Assembly (NCBI RefSeq): GCF_002043095.1
Contig: NZ_MVOC01000031.1
Span: 36,615-100,614, forward strand
Direction of reading: 5' to 3'
DNA length: 64,000 nucleotides
Origin: Mycobacterium sp. AT1
GTDB taxonomy: Bacteria; Actinomycetota; Actinomycetes; Mycobacteriales; Mycobacteriaceae
Shown: positions 28,720-38,087 of the stretch, piece after piece
How the letters are laid out: each line of letters starts with the position of its first letter
Numbering within the stretch: position 1 is the first letter of the stretch
Translations under genes and position numbers: made by a program
Notes under the pieces: model-generated
What the model was told of the DNA's origin: nothing
What the model saw: only the letters and a program-made list of their open reading frames with translations
Database searches by the model: none

Positions 28720-29889
28720 TCACACCGTGACCAGGTGGGGGTGGGCGGCCAGCAATGCCTCTGTCTCGCGAGCCGCCACCTCGACGGCGAGCTGGTCGGC
28801 GTCGGTCCATGGGCGTTCTGCAAGGCTGTGCACCGACAACCACCCGACCATGTCGGCGCCGTGCTGCACCGGTGCCAGCATCTGCGCCCGAACGCCGTAC
28901 ACGTCGACGAGTGCCTGGGGTGGCTTGGGCGCGGTCGCGAAGTCGGGTTGCACCAGCGTTCGGCGGTGCTGCTCGATCCAGCGCACGGTCTCGAGATCGC
29001 GCTGCGGCAGCGTGGCGTCGCGGCGGATCGAGCGCACCTTGGTGCCGTGCGATTCGGCCGCACACGTGCCGACCGAGCAGCCGGCCGCAGGCAGATCGAT
29101 GCGCAGCGTGGTGCGGTCGCCCCCGGTCTGGTGGCGCAGTCGCTCGGTGAGGGCCTGCATCTTCGCGCGCAGTTGGCCGCTGACGCCGAGCTCCCCAAGC
29201 GCCGGTATCGGGGCGTCGTCGCCGGCCAGGCCGGCGGCATGCCACACGGTCGCGCCGATCGAGTCGAACACCGGCGTGCCGAGCTGCGCCCCTACCCGCG
29301 CCGCGGGCGCCACCCCGTCGACGTTCGTGCACATCACGGTCACGGCGTCGGCGCCGTGGGCCGCCGCGGCGATCATCGACGCGACGTCGGCGGGTCCGAC
29401 CGATGCGAAGTCGTAGTTGGTGGCGAGACCGCGGTACTGCTGGTTCACCGCCTCAATGCCGTTGCGGCCCAGCTCCTCTGCGATGCGCGCCGAGACGTCG
29501 GCAGTGTATGGGCTCACCAGCCCGAGGCGCTCGACGCCGTAGGTCCGGCAGGCCTCGAGGACGGCGAGCGTCGATGTCGTCGCGGGCACCCCGGCCGCGG
29601 CCGACAGCGCGTCGCACAGGGCCCGCTCGCGGTCGACGCCGAGCCACGAGCCCGACGTGCCTGCCCAGGCGACGACGTCGACCCTGGCCTCGGCCAGCAG
29701 TAGGGCGGCGGCTTCCATGCCCGCGACGTCGAACTGGTCGTCGGAGTCCGGCCCAAGGGCGATTCGGGTGACCCCGACCCGGGTGACGTGCATCGCCGCC
29801 CGGTCCGCGAGTAGCGCCCAGGCGGCGGGCTCGAACGCGGTGTTCGACGACGGGCAGATGAAGCCCAGTCGTATCGCGTCGTGCGTCAC
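28720..29889 (-). CDS. Maleate isomerase/arylmalonate decarboxylase-like enzyme fused to a GAF domain
   Basis: This 389-residue fusion has an Asp/Glu racemase-superfamily domain in residues 1-240. LGFICPSSNTAFEP near residue 8 matches maleate isomerases. The first catalytic position reads WAGTSGS, with Gly77 where maleate isomerase and Asp/Glu racemases have Cys, and the second reads VMCTNVDG with Cys187. A Gly/Cys pair of this kind is what arylmalonate decarboxylase has (Gly74/Cys188), so proton-transfer decarboxylation or one-base chemistry is possible. Residues about 265-385 form a GAF-like domain (GVRAQMLAPVQHGADMVGWL, RPWTDADQLAVEVAARETEA). An enzyme joined to a GAF sensor is unusual. 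GTG start at 29889. Confidence 0.75.
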   Translation of the reverse strand: MTHDAIRLGFICPSSNTAFEPAAWALLADRAAMHVTRVGVTRIALGPDSDDQFDVAGMEAAALLLAEARVDVVAWAGTSGSWLGVDRERALCDALSAAAGVPATTSTLAVLEACRTYGVERLGLVSPYTADVSARIAEELGRNGIEAVNQQYRGLATNYDFASVGPADVASMIAAAAHGADAVTVMCTNVDGVAPAARVGAQLGTPVFDSIGATVWHAAGLAGDDAPIPALGELGVSGQLRAKMQALTERLRHQTGGDRTTLRIDLPAAGCSVGTCAAESHGTKVRSIRRDATLPQRDLETVRWIEQHRRTLVQPDFATAPKPPQALVDVYGVRAQMLAPVQHGADMVGWLSVHSLAERPWTDADQLAVEVAARETEALLAAHPHLVTV

Positions 29890-29914
29890 TCCGGCCTCCT
29901 CGCTGCGGTCCCAA

Positions 29915-29928
29915 TTTGGGATCCCAAA
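29915..29928. promoter_or_regulatory. Operator palindrome 1 (TTTGGGATCCCAAA)
   Basis: This perfect 14-bp palindrome ends 26 bases upstream of the GTG of the minus-strand isomerase-GAF gene, so a bound protein would block that promoter or leader. The sequence is of the short AT-flanked palindrome type bound by GntR/FadR-family proteins, and the gene for such a protein is the next one in the operon. Confidence 0.65.
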
Positions 29929-30049
29929 AGAGACTGATCCGGCGGGAGGTCGATGTCAACGCAACGGGCACGAACCAGAATCCGTCGCGCAATCGGGATC
30001 GGCACAGCTCAGCGCGCACACGAGGGCCACCCCACGTGCCGTCGGCCCG

Positions 30050-30067
30050 ATTTTGGGATCCCAAAAT
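30050..30067. promoter_or_regulatory. Operator palindrome 2 (18-bp, TTTTGGGATCCCAAAA core)
   Basis: This perfect 18-bp palindrome shares the TTTGGGATCCCAAA core of the site at 29915-29928. The two centres are 137 bases apart. This copy ends 95 bases upstream of the sthA start codon on the plus strand. The pair could hold a DNA loop or control the two divergent genes separately. Confidence 0.65.
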
Positions 30068-30162
30068 TTACCCAGTCGTAGCACTCGAAACATGCCGGCA
30101 GTCCTGGCGAAACCGTGTCCTCATCTCGCGATCCAATGTCGATATGTGGGTATGCCCCACTC

Positions 30163-31638
30163 ATGGCGAGTGAGACTGAGTACGACCTGATCGTGATCGG
30201 CTCTGGCCCTGGCGGGCAGAAGGCGGCCTTGGCTGCGGCGAAATTGGGCAAGAAGGTGGCCATCGTCGAGCACGGCCACATGGTCGGAGGCGTGTGCGCC
30301 AACACCGGCACCATCCCGTCGAAGACGCTGCGCGAGGCGGTGCTGCACCTGACTGGGATGAACCAGCGCGAACTCTACGGCGCGAGCTATCGCGTCAAGG
30401 AGAACATCACGCCCGCCGATCTGCACCAGCGGACCTCGCACGTGATCGACCGCGAGGTCGACGTCATCCGCAACCAGCTTATGCGCAACCACGTCGACCT
30501 GCACATCGGCAACGGCAGCTTCGTCGATGCCAACACCGTCAGGGTGGAGGGCGCCCAAGCCGCCGAACATCGCACGCTGACAGGCGATTTCATCGTCATT
30601 GCCACTGGCACCACCCCGCGACGACCCGACGGAGTCGACTTCGACGAGGAACGGGTGCTCGACTCCGACGAGATCGTCAACCTCGGCTTCATCCCGACGT
30701 CCATGGTCGTCGTCGGCGCTGGCGTGATCGGCATCGAGTATGCGTCGATCTTCGCCGCGCTCGGCAGCCACGTCACGGTGGTCGAGAAGCGCGACACCAT
30801 GCTCGACTTCTGCGACCCCGAGGTGGTCGAGGCCCTGCGCTTCCACCTCCGTGACTCCGCCGTCACGTTCCGGTTCGGCGAGGAGGTCACCGACGTCGAC
30901 GTCTCGCCGAACGGCACGTTGACCACCCTGGCCAGCGGCAAGCAGATCGCCGCCCAGGCCGTCATGTACTCGGCGGGACGCATCGGGCGCACCGACGGGC
31001 TCAACCTTGACGCGGCTGGGTTGGCCACCGACGATCGCGGGCGCATCGAGGTCGACGAACACTTCCGGACCAAGGTCGACCACATCTACAGCGTTGGAGA
31101 CGTGATCGGCTTTCCCGCGCTCGCGGCAACGTCGATGGACCAGGGCAGGCTGGCTGCCTATCACGCGTTCGGCGAGCCGGCCAACGACATGACCGCGCTG
31201 CAACCGATCGGCGTCTACACGATTCCCGAGTTGTCGTTCGTCGGCGCCACCGAGGTCGAGCTGACCAAGGATTCGATCCCCTACGAGTTCGGAGTCTCCC
31301 GCTACCGTGAGTTGGCGCGCGGCCAAATTGCCGGTGACTCCTACGGCATGCTGAAACTGCTGGTGTCGACCGAGGACCGAAAGCTGCTCGGAGTCCACAT
31401 CTTTGGCACGGCCGCCACCGAACTGGTGCACATCGGTCAGGCGGTGATGGGCTGCGGCGGCACCGTCGACTACCTCGTCGACGCGATCCTCAACTACCCG
31501 ACGTTCTCCGAGGCCTACAAGGTCGCCGCACTCGACGTGATGAACAAGATCAGGGCCGTCCGGAAGTTCAACGAAGGCCACTTTGCGCAGGACGACACGG
31601 ATGAGGTCGCCGAGAAGGAACTCGCCGCCGCGGAATGA
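30163..31638 (+). CDS. sthA: Soluble NAD(P) transhydrogenase, Si-specific
   Basis: This 491-residue flavoprotein of the dihydrolipoamide-dehydrogenase fold exchanges reducing equivalents between NADPH and [24 protein letters not shown] is the FAD fold. [19 protein letters not shown] near residue 42 has Cys then Thr where disulfide reductases have CxxxxC, the loss typical of Sth[21 protein letters not shown] near 182 is the NAD(P) fold and [20 protein letters not shown] near 310 the second FAD motif. The ATG at 30163 was chosen because the family N-terminus follows it. A GTGGG/CCCAC stem (30146-30160) lies just before the start and could mask it in mRNA. Confidence 0.92.
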   Translation: MASETEYDLIVIGSGPGGQKAALAAAKLGKKVAIVEHGHMVGGVCANTGTIPSKTLREAVLHLTGMNQRELYGASYRVKENITPADLHQRTSHVIDREVDVIRNQLMRNHVDLHIGNGSFVDANTVRVEGAQAAEHRTLTGDFIVIATGTTPRRPDGVDFDEERVLDSDEIVNLGFIPTSMVVVGAGVIGIEYASIFAALGSHVTVVEKRDTMLDFCDPEVVEALRFHLRDSAVTFRFGEEVTDVDVSPNGTLTTLASGKQIAAQAVMYSAGRIGRTDGLNLDAAGLATDDRGRIEVDEHFRTKVDHIYSVGDVIGFPALAATSMDQGRLAAYHAFGEPANDMTALQPIGVYTIPELSFVGATEVELTKDSIPYEFGVSRYRELARGQIAGDSYGMLKLLVSTEDRKLLGVHIFGTAATELVHIGQAVMGCGGTVDYLVDAILNYPTFSEAYKVAALDVMNKIRAVRKFNEGHFAQDDTDEVAEKELAAAE

Positions 31639-31672
31639 CCGCCCCGCGTGGCATCCATCTCACTCCTGCTCG

Positions 31673-32467
31673 ATGTCGGCACTCGGCGCCCCCGTCGATG
31701 ACAAGATCTCGAGGGTGGCCGAGCCCGTCAGTTTCCCCAGCAGCACCGGACCCATCCTGCGAGGGTTGGTCGACGTCCCCGTCGGCGAGCCCCGCGGGTG
31801 GGGCGTCTTCTCCCACGGCTTCACCCTCGGCAAGGACAGCCCGGCGGCGAGCCGGATGTGCAAGCAGCTGGCCGCAGACGGCATCGGGATGCTCCGCTTC
31901 GACAACCTGGGCCTCGGCGACTCCGACGGCGACTGGGGCGACGGGTCCTTCTCGCACAAGGTGGCCGACACCGTGCGGGCGGTCGAGTTCATGAACGGGA
32001 CCGGCCGGGAGGTCCGCGTGCTCGTCGGGCACTCGTTCGGCGGCGCCGCCGCGATCGCCGGTGCCCACGAATGCGAGACCGTTGCCGCGGTGGCCAGCAT
32101 CGGGGCGCCGTACGAACCCGCGCACGTCGAGCACAACTACGACGCCCTCGTCCACCTCATCGAGGCCGACGGAGAGGCGCCGTTCCTCGCCGGCGGCAAG
32201 GCGCTCACCCTGAAGAGGCACTTCATCGAGGACGTCCGCGCCGCCGACCTGCGCGAGCGCATCCGCACCCTGCGCCGGGCGCTGCTGGTGATGCACTCCC
32301 CCACCGACAACACCGTCGGCATCGAAAACGCCAGCGACATCTTCCGCACCGCGCGGCACCCGCGCAGCTTCGTCTCCCTCGAGGGCGCCGACCACCTGCT
32401 GACCGGCAAGAACCAGGCCGCCAGGGCGGCACGAATCATCAGCGCGTGGGCCGACCCGTATCTGTAG
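31673..32467 (+). CDS. Alpha/beta hydrolase
   Basis: This 264-residue protein starts at the ATG at 31673 (MSALGAPVDD), 34 bases after sthA; the frame is open into sthA but those codons are not family-like. GVFSHGFTLGKDS near residue 44 is the oxyanion region, FDNLGLGDSDGDW near 76 the conserved DxxGxGxS strand, VLVGHSFGGAAA near 117 the nucleophile elbow (Ser121), and EGADHLLTG near 240 the catalytic His. The closest pattern is the hydrolase half of the hydrolase-OsmC fusions, here without the OsmC part. Substrate unknown. Confidence 0.85.
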   Translation: MSALGAPVDDKISRVAEPVSFPSSTGPILRGLVDVPVGEPRGWGVFSHGFTLGKDSPAASRMCKQLAADGIGMLRFDNLGLGDSDGDWGDGSFSHKVADTVRAVEFMNGTGREVRVLVGHSFGGAAAIAGAHECETVAAVASIGAPYEPAHVEHNYDALVHLIEADGEAPFLAGGKALTLKRHFIEDVRAADLRERIRTLRRALLVMHSPTDNTVGIENASDIFRTARHPRSFVSLEGADHLLTGKNQAARAARIISAWADPYL

Positions 32468-32492
32468 CCCGGACAGAACTAGCGTGGACACC

Positions 32493-33401
32493 GTGAAAGT
32501 GCTCGTCCCAGACGACCTCGGCCTCGAACTTCCCGCCCCATCGGAGGGCCTGACGACGGCGTTCTACCGGCCCGGCGATCCGTGGCCGTCCGAGCACCTC
32601 GACGCCGACGTCGTCGTGGTGGGGTTCGACGACGCCGCGGCGACCGGAGCCCGGTTCGTCGACCTACCGAATTTGCGCCTCGTCCAGACCCTCAACGCCG
32701 GCTATGAGCAGTGGGTGCCCCACCTGCCGGACGGCGTGATGCTCTCCAACGGGCGTGGCGCGCACGGCGGCTCGACGGCGGAGTGGGCGGTGGCGGTGCT
32801 GCTGTCCATCTATCGCGACCTGCCGGCGTTTCGCGCCCTGCAGGCCGACGGTGTCTGGGGTTTCAAGGACACCGAGACGCTGATCGGCAAGCGCGTCGTG
32901 GTTCTCGGCGCAGGCGATCTGGCCGTCAACCTGGCTGCGCGGCTCGCACCGTTCGAGGTCGAGGTGACGCTCGTCGGCCAACGGGCCCGCGACGGTGTCG
33001 TCGCGCTCGCCGACGTCGACGCACTGCTTCCCGACGCCGACGCCGTGGTCGCGATGCTTCCTGCGACGAAGGAGACCTATCGCCTCCTCGACGCCGCGTT
33101 CCTGAGCCGGCTGCGCGACGGCACCGTGGTCGTCAACGCCGGCCGCGGCAATGCCGTCGACACCGAAGCGTTGATCGCGGAGCTGACCTCGGGCCGGCTC
33201 CGCGCCGCGCTCGACGTCACCGACCCGGAACCGCTGCCGCCGGGGCACCCGCTGTGGTCCGCGCCCAACCTCCTGCTGACACCGCACGTCGCCGGAAGCA
33301 CCGAAGGTGCGTGGGACCGGGCGTTGCGCATCGCCATGGACCAGATCGACGTCTTCGCCAACGGCGGTCGGCCGCCGAACGCCGTCGTGGTCCCGAGCTA
33401 G
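32493..33401 (+). CDS. D-isomer-specific 2-hydroxyacid dehydrogenase
   Basis: This is about 302 residues. The GTG at 32493 gives the family-like start VKVLVPDDLG; a GTG at 32484 adds three residues. The NAD-binding core has VVLGAGDLAVNLAARLAPF near residue 135, GTVVVNAGRGNAVDTEALI near 205 (catalytic Arg region) and LLLTPHVAGSTEGAWD near 260 (catalytic His). The GxGxxG loop is altered to GAGDLA, as in several mycobacterial homologues. It reduces or oxidises a 2-keto or 2-hydroxy acid; the substrate is not predictable. It is co-directional with sthA, the hydrolase and the next flavoprotein. Confidence 0.85.
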   Translation: MKVLVPDDLGLELPAPSEGLTTAFYRPGDPWPSEHLDADVVVVGFDDAAATGARFVDLPNLRLVQTLNAGYEQWVPHLPDGVMLSNGRGAHGGSTAEWAVAVLLSIYRDLPAFRALQADGVWGFKDTETLIGKRVVVLGAGDLAVNLAARLAPFEVEVTLVGQRARDGVVALADVDALLPDADAVVAMLPATKETYRLLDAAFLSRLRDGTVVVNAGRGNAVDTEALIAELTSGRLRAALDVTDPEPLPPGHPLWSAPNLLLTPHVAGSTEGAWDRALRIAMDQIDVFANGGRPPNAVVVPS

Positions 33402-33425
33402 TCGTCCCGAACTAGGTTGGAAGCC

Positions 33426-34355
33426 ATGTCCTCGCGAGTCGCAGTCGTCGGTGCAGGTATCTCCGGCGCGGTGTGCGCCCGCGTCCTTCGCGAGCACGGC
33501 ATCTCGGCCGACCTGATCGAACGGGGCCGCGCGCCGGGTGGGCGGATGGCGTCGCCGGAGCTGCACGGCCGCCGGGTCGACCTGGGTGCCGCGTACTTCA
33601 CGGCGAAGGAGCCCGACTTCGTCGCCGCCGTAGAGCGATGGTCGGCCCAGAAGCTGGTGCGGGACTGGACCGACACGCTCGACGTGTTCTCCGCCGACGG
33701 CCGCAGGAGCACCTCGGGCCCAATGCGGTACGCCACACCCGGCGGGCTTCGGTCCCTGGTGCGGGCGGCGCTGCCCGACGACGTGCGGTGCGAACGAGTC
33801 GTCGACTCCCTCGACGAATTGGACCATGACGCAATCGTTTTGGCGATGCCCGATCCGCAGGCCGCCCGCCTGGCACCGGACGCCGCCGACTGGGTCGACT
33901 ACGAACCCGTGATCACCGTCGTGGCGGGCTGGGAGCAGCGCTGCTGGCCTTTTCCTGACGCGGCCTTCGTCAACGACGACGCCGACGTCACCACCGTCGC
34001 CGACGACGGCTCGCGACGCGGTGACGGCGCCGCGGTCCTCGTCGTGCACACCACCGCCGACCGCGCCAGCGCCCATCTGCAGAATCCCGACGACGCGGTG
34101 GCACCGGTCCTCGACGCGCTCCGCCGGGTCATGGACGTCACCGCACCCCCGGTGTGGACCCACGCCCACCGCTGGACGTTCGCGAAACCCGTTGCCACTC
34201 ACGGCGAAGACGCCTTCGGCCTGACCGACCACGCCGGGCGCCCGCTCGGGTTGTCCGGCGACTCGTGGTGCCCGTCCGGTGCGCCGCGCATCGAGTCGGC
34301 GTGGCTGTCCGGGCACCGGCTCGGGTCGGCTCTCGCCGCCCGGCTGGGCTCCTGA
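33426..34355 (+). CDS. Renalase-like FAD-dependent oxidoreductase
   Basis: This 309-residue flavoprotein starts at the ATG at 33426. VAVVGAGISGAVCARVLREH is the FAD fold, ERGRAPGGRMASPE near residue 35 matches the GxGGR motif of renalase and amine-oxidase-like proteins, and RVDLGAAYFTAKEPDF near 52 is the renalase signature. The C-terminal GLSGDSW-type motif contains the last FAD contact. Bacterial renalases oxidise off-pathway isomers of NAD(P)H, which would fit a location near the transhydrogenase gene, but that metabolic link is inference. It is convergent with the next gene with no spacing (stops adjacent). Confidence 0.8.
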   Translation: MSSRVAVVGAGISGAVCARVLREHGISADLIERGRAPGGRMASPELHGRRVDLGAAYFTAKEPDFVAAVERWSAQKLVRDWTDTLDVFSADGRRSTSGPMRYATPGGLRSLVRAALPDDVRCERVVDSLDELDHDAIVLAMPDPQAARLAPDAADWVDYEPVITVVAGWEQRCWPFPDAAFVNDDADVTTVADDGSRRGDGAAVLVVHTTADRASAHLQNPDDAVAPVLDALRRVMDVTAPPVWTHAHRWTFAKPVATHGEDAFGLTDHAGRPLGLSGDSWCPSGAPRIESAWLSGHRLGSALAARLGS

Positions 34356-36929
<2,574 letters not shown>

Positions 36930-37137
36930 CGTCCCGGCGAGCGCGCCCCAGATACATAGCGCACGTTATGCACAGCCAGGGGAAGCGCCTTGCAGAGAGC
37001 TTTGGCCACCGGTGCGGCGTCGAATTCCCGGGACTGAAAGTTCAACCGGCGCGCCGCAATCGGGGGCACCAAGCCATGGCGTCTTTTCTGTGAACTTTCT
37101 GTCAAGGTCCTGCGTCCACCGCCGATTCGCCACTGCA

Positions 37138-37161
37138 TAGGCTGGGTGATATACCTAGCGG
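37138..37161 (+). promoter_or_regulatory. Candidate marR-mmpS-mmpL promoter/operator
   Basis: TATACC at 37150-37155 lies six bases before the GTG start of the MarR gene, a spacing that fits a -10 box for a leaderless transcript. TAGG (37138-37141) and CCTA (37154-37157) form a loose inverted repeat across it, a possible self-operator. The rest of the 230-base intergenic region (36930-37161) shows nothing I can name. Confidence 0.3.
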
Positions 37162-37650
37162 GTGAACGACGAGTCGGGCGAACGAGTCGCCGGTGAGTGC
37201 GTCGGCGGCTTCCTCGATCAGGCCGTCGATCTGACCGCCCGGTTCCTGACCGACAGAACCGATTTGGGGGTCTCCGCCCTGTTCGCGATCAACAGGGTGT
37301 GCCGGGAAGGTCCGCTCCGGCTGACCACCCTGGCCGCCAAGGAGGGCATCAGTCAACCGTCGATGACTCAGCTGATCACACGGCTGGAGCGGCAGGGATT
37401 CGTCACCCGCACCGCCGATCCCGAGGACGGGCGGGTCACTCTCGTCGGCATCACCGAGGTGGGCCAGGATGCCCTGGACGACCGCAGACGCCTGCGCAGG
37501 GAACGCCTCGGCGAACTGTTGGAGACGCTGACGCCCGACGAGCGGCACGCGCTGCAGCTCTCGGCCAACGTTGCGCTTCCCATCCTGCGCAGGCTCGCCG
37601 CCAATGCGGGTTGCCCGCCCGACGACGATCACCGGAAGGCGTCGATGTGA
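37162..37650 (+). CDS. MarR family regulator of the MmpS/MmpL operon
   Basis: This 162-residue winged-helix protein has LGVSALFAINRVCREGP near residue 35, LAAKEGISQPSMTQLITRLER near 57 (helix-turn-helix) and TADPEDGRVTLVGIT near 83 (wing with the DxR pattern). GTG start, then a GTGA overlap with mmpS. In M. tuberculosis the MarR-like Rv0678 represses mmpS5-mmpL5 from a divergent gene. Here the regulator is the first cistron of the same operon, so autoregulation would directly set pump expression. Confidence 0.88.
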   Translation: MNDESGERVAGECVGGFLDQAVDLTARFLTDRTDLGVSALFAINRVCREGPLRLTTLAAKEGISQPSMTQLITRLERQGFVTRTADPEDGRVTLVGITEVGQDALDDRRRLRRERLGELLETLTPDERHALQLSANVALPILRRLAANAGCPPDDDHRKASM

Positions 37651-38087
37651 AGAACAATCCGATCGGTCGCGGGGTCAAGAAGCTGTGGATCCCCCTGGTC
37701 TTGGTCGTCGTACTGGCGGTCTCCGGTCTGGTGGTCTATCGCTTGCACGGCCAATTCGCTTCCCAGGACCTCAACGCCAACGCCGGCTCGGGCATCGAAA
37801 TCGTCCAGTTCAACCCGAAGGTCATGGTGTACGACGTCTACGGCTCACCGGGCGACACGGCCCTCATCAGCTACTTCGACCCGGACGCCAAAGTCCACAC
37901 GATCACCGCGTCGCTGCCGTGGTCGGTCACCCTGTCGACCACGTTGCCCACGGTCAGCGCGAACCTGATGGCGCGGGCCGACGGAGATCAGATTGGATGC
38001 CGCGTCACCGTGAACGGAATCGTCCGTGAAGAACAGTCAGCGAACGGAATCGAAGCCCAGACCTACTGCCTGGTGAAGTCGGCATGA
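37647..38087 (+). CDS. MmpS family membrane/periplasmic accessory protein
   Basis: This 146-residue protein has one N-terminal membrane helix (LWIPLVLVVVLAVSGLVVY, about residues 13-31). The periplasmic beta-rich domain contains VMVYDVYGSPGDTALISYFD near 62, the signature of MmpS proteins, and two Cys residues (IGCRV and TYCLVKS) placed to form a disulfide. MmpS proteins act with MmpL pumps in siderophore and lipid export. The GTG overlaps the marR stop and its own stop overlaps the mmpL ATG (ATGA), giving a fully coupled three-gene operon. Confidence 0.92.
   Translation: MKNNPIGRGVKKLWIPLVLVVVLAVSGLVVYRLHGQFASQDLNANAGSGIEIVQFNPKVMVYDVYGSPGDTALISYFDPDAKVHTITASLPWSVTLSTTLPTVSANLMARADGDQIGCRVTVNGIVREEQSANGIEAQTYCLVKSA

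Noticed and set aside
30146..30160. GTGGG/CCCAC stem just before sthA as a riboswitch or second operator
   Set aside because: Only 5-bp arms and no conserved riboswitch core; mentioned in the sthA entry as possible local mRNA structure.
30121..31581. Long open frame antisense to sthA
   Set aside because: It mirrors the codon structure of a well-supported flavoprotein and shows no domain.
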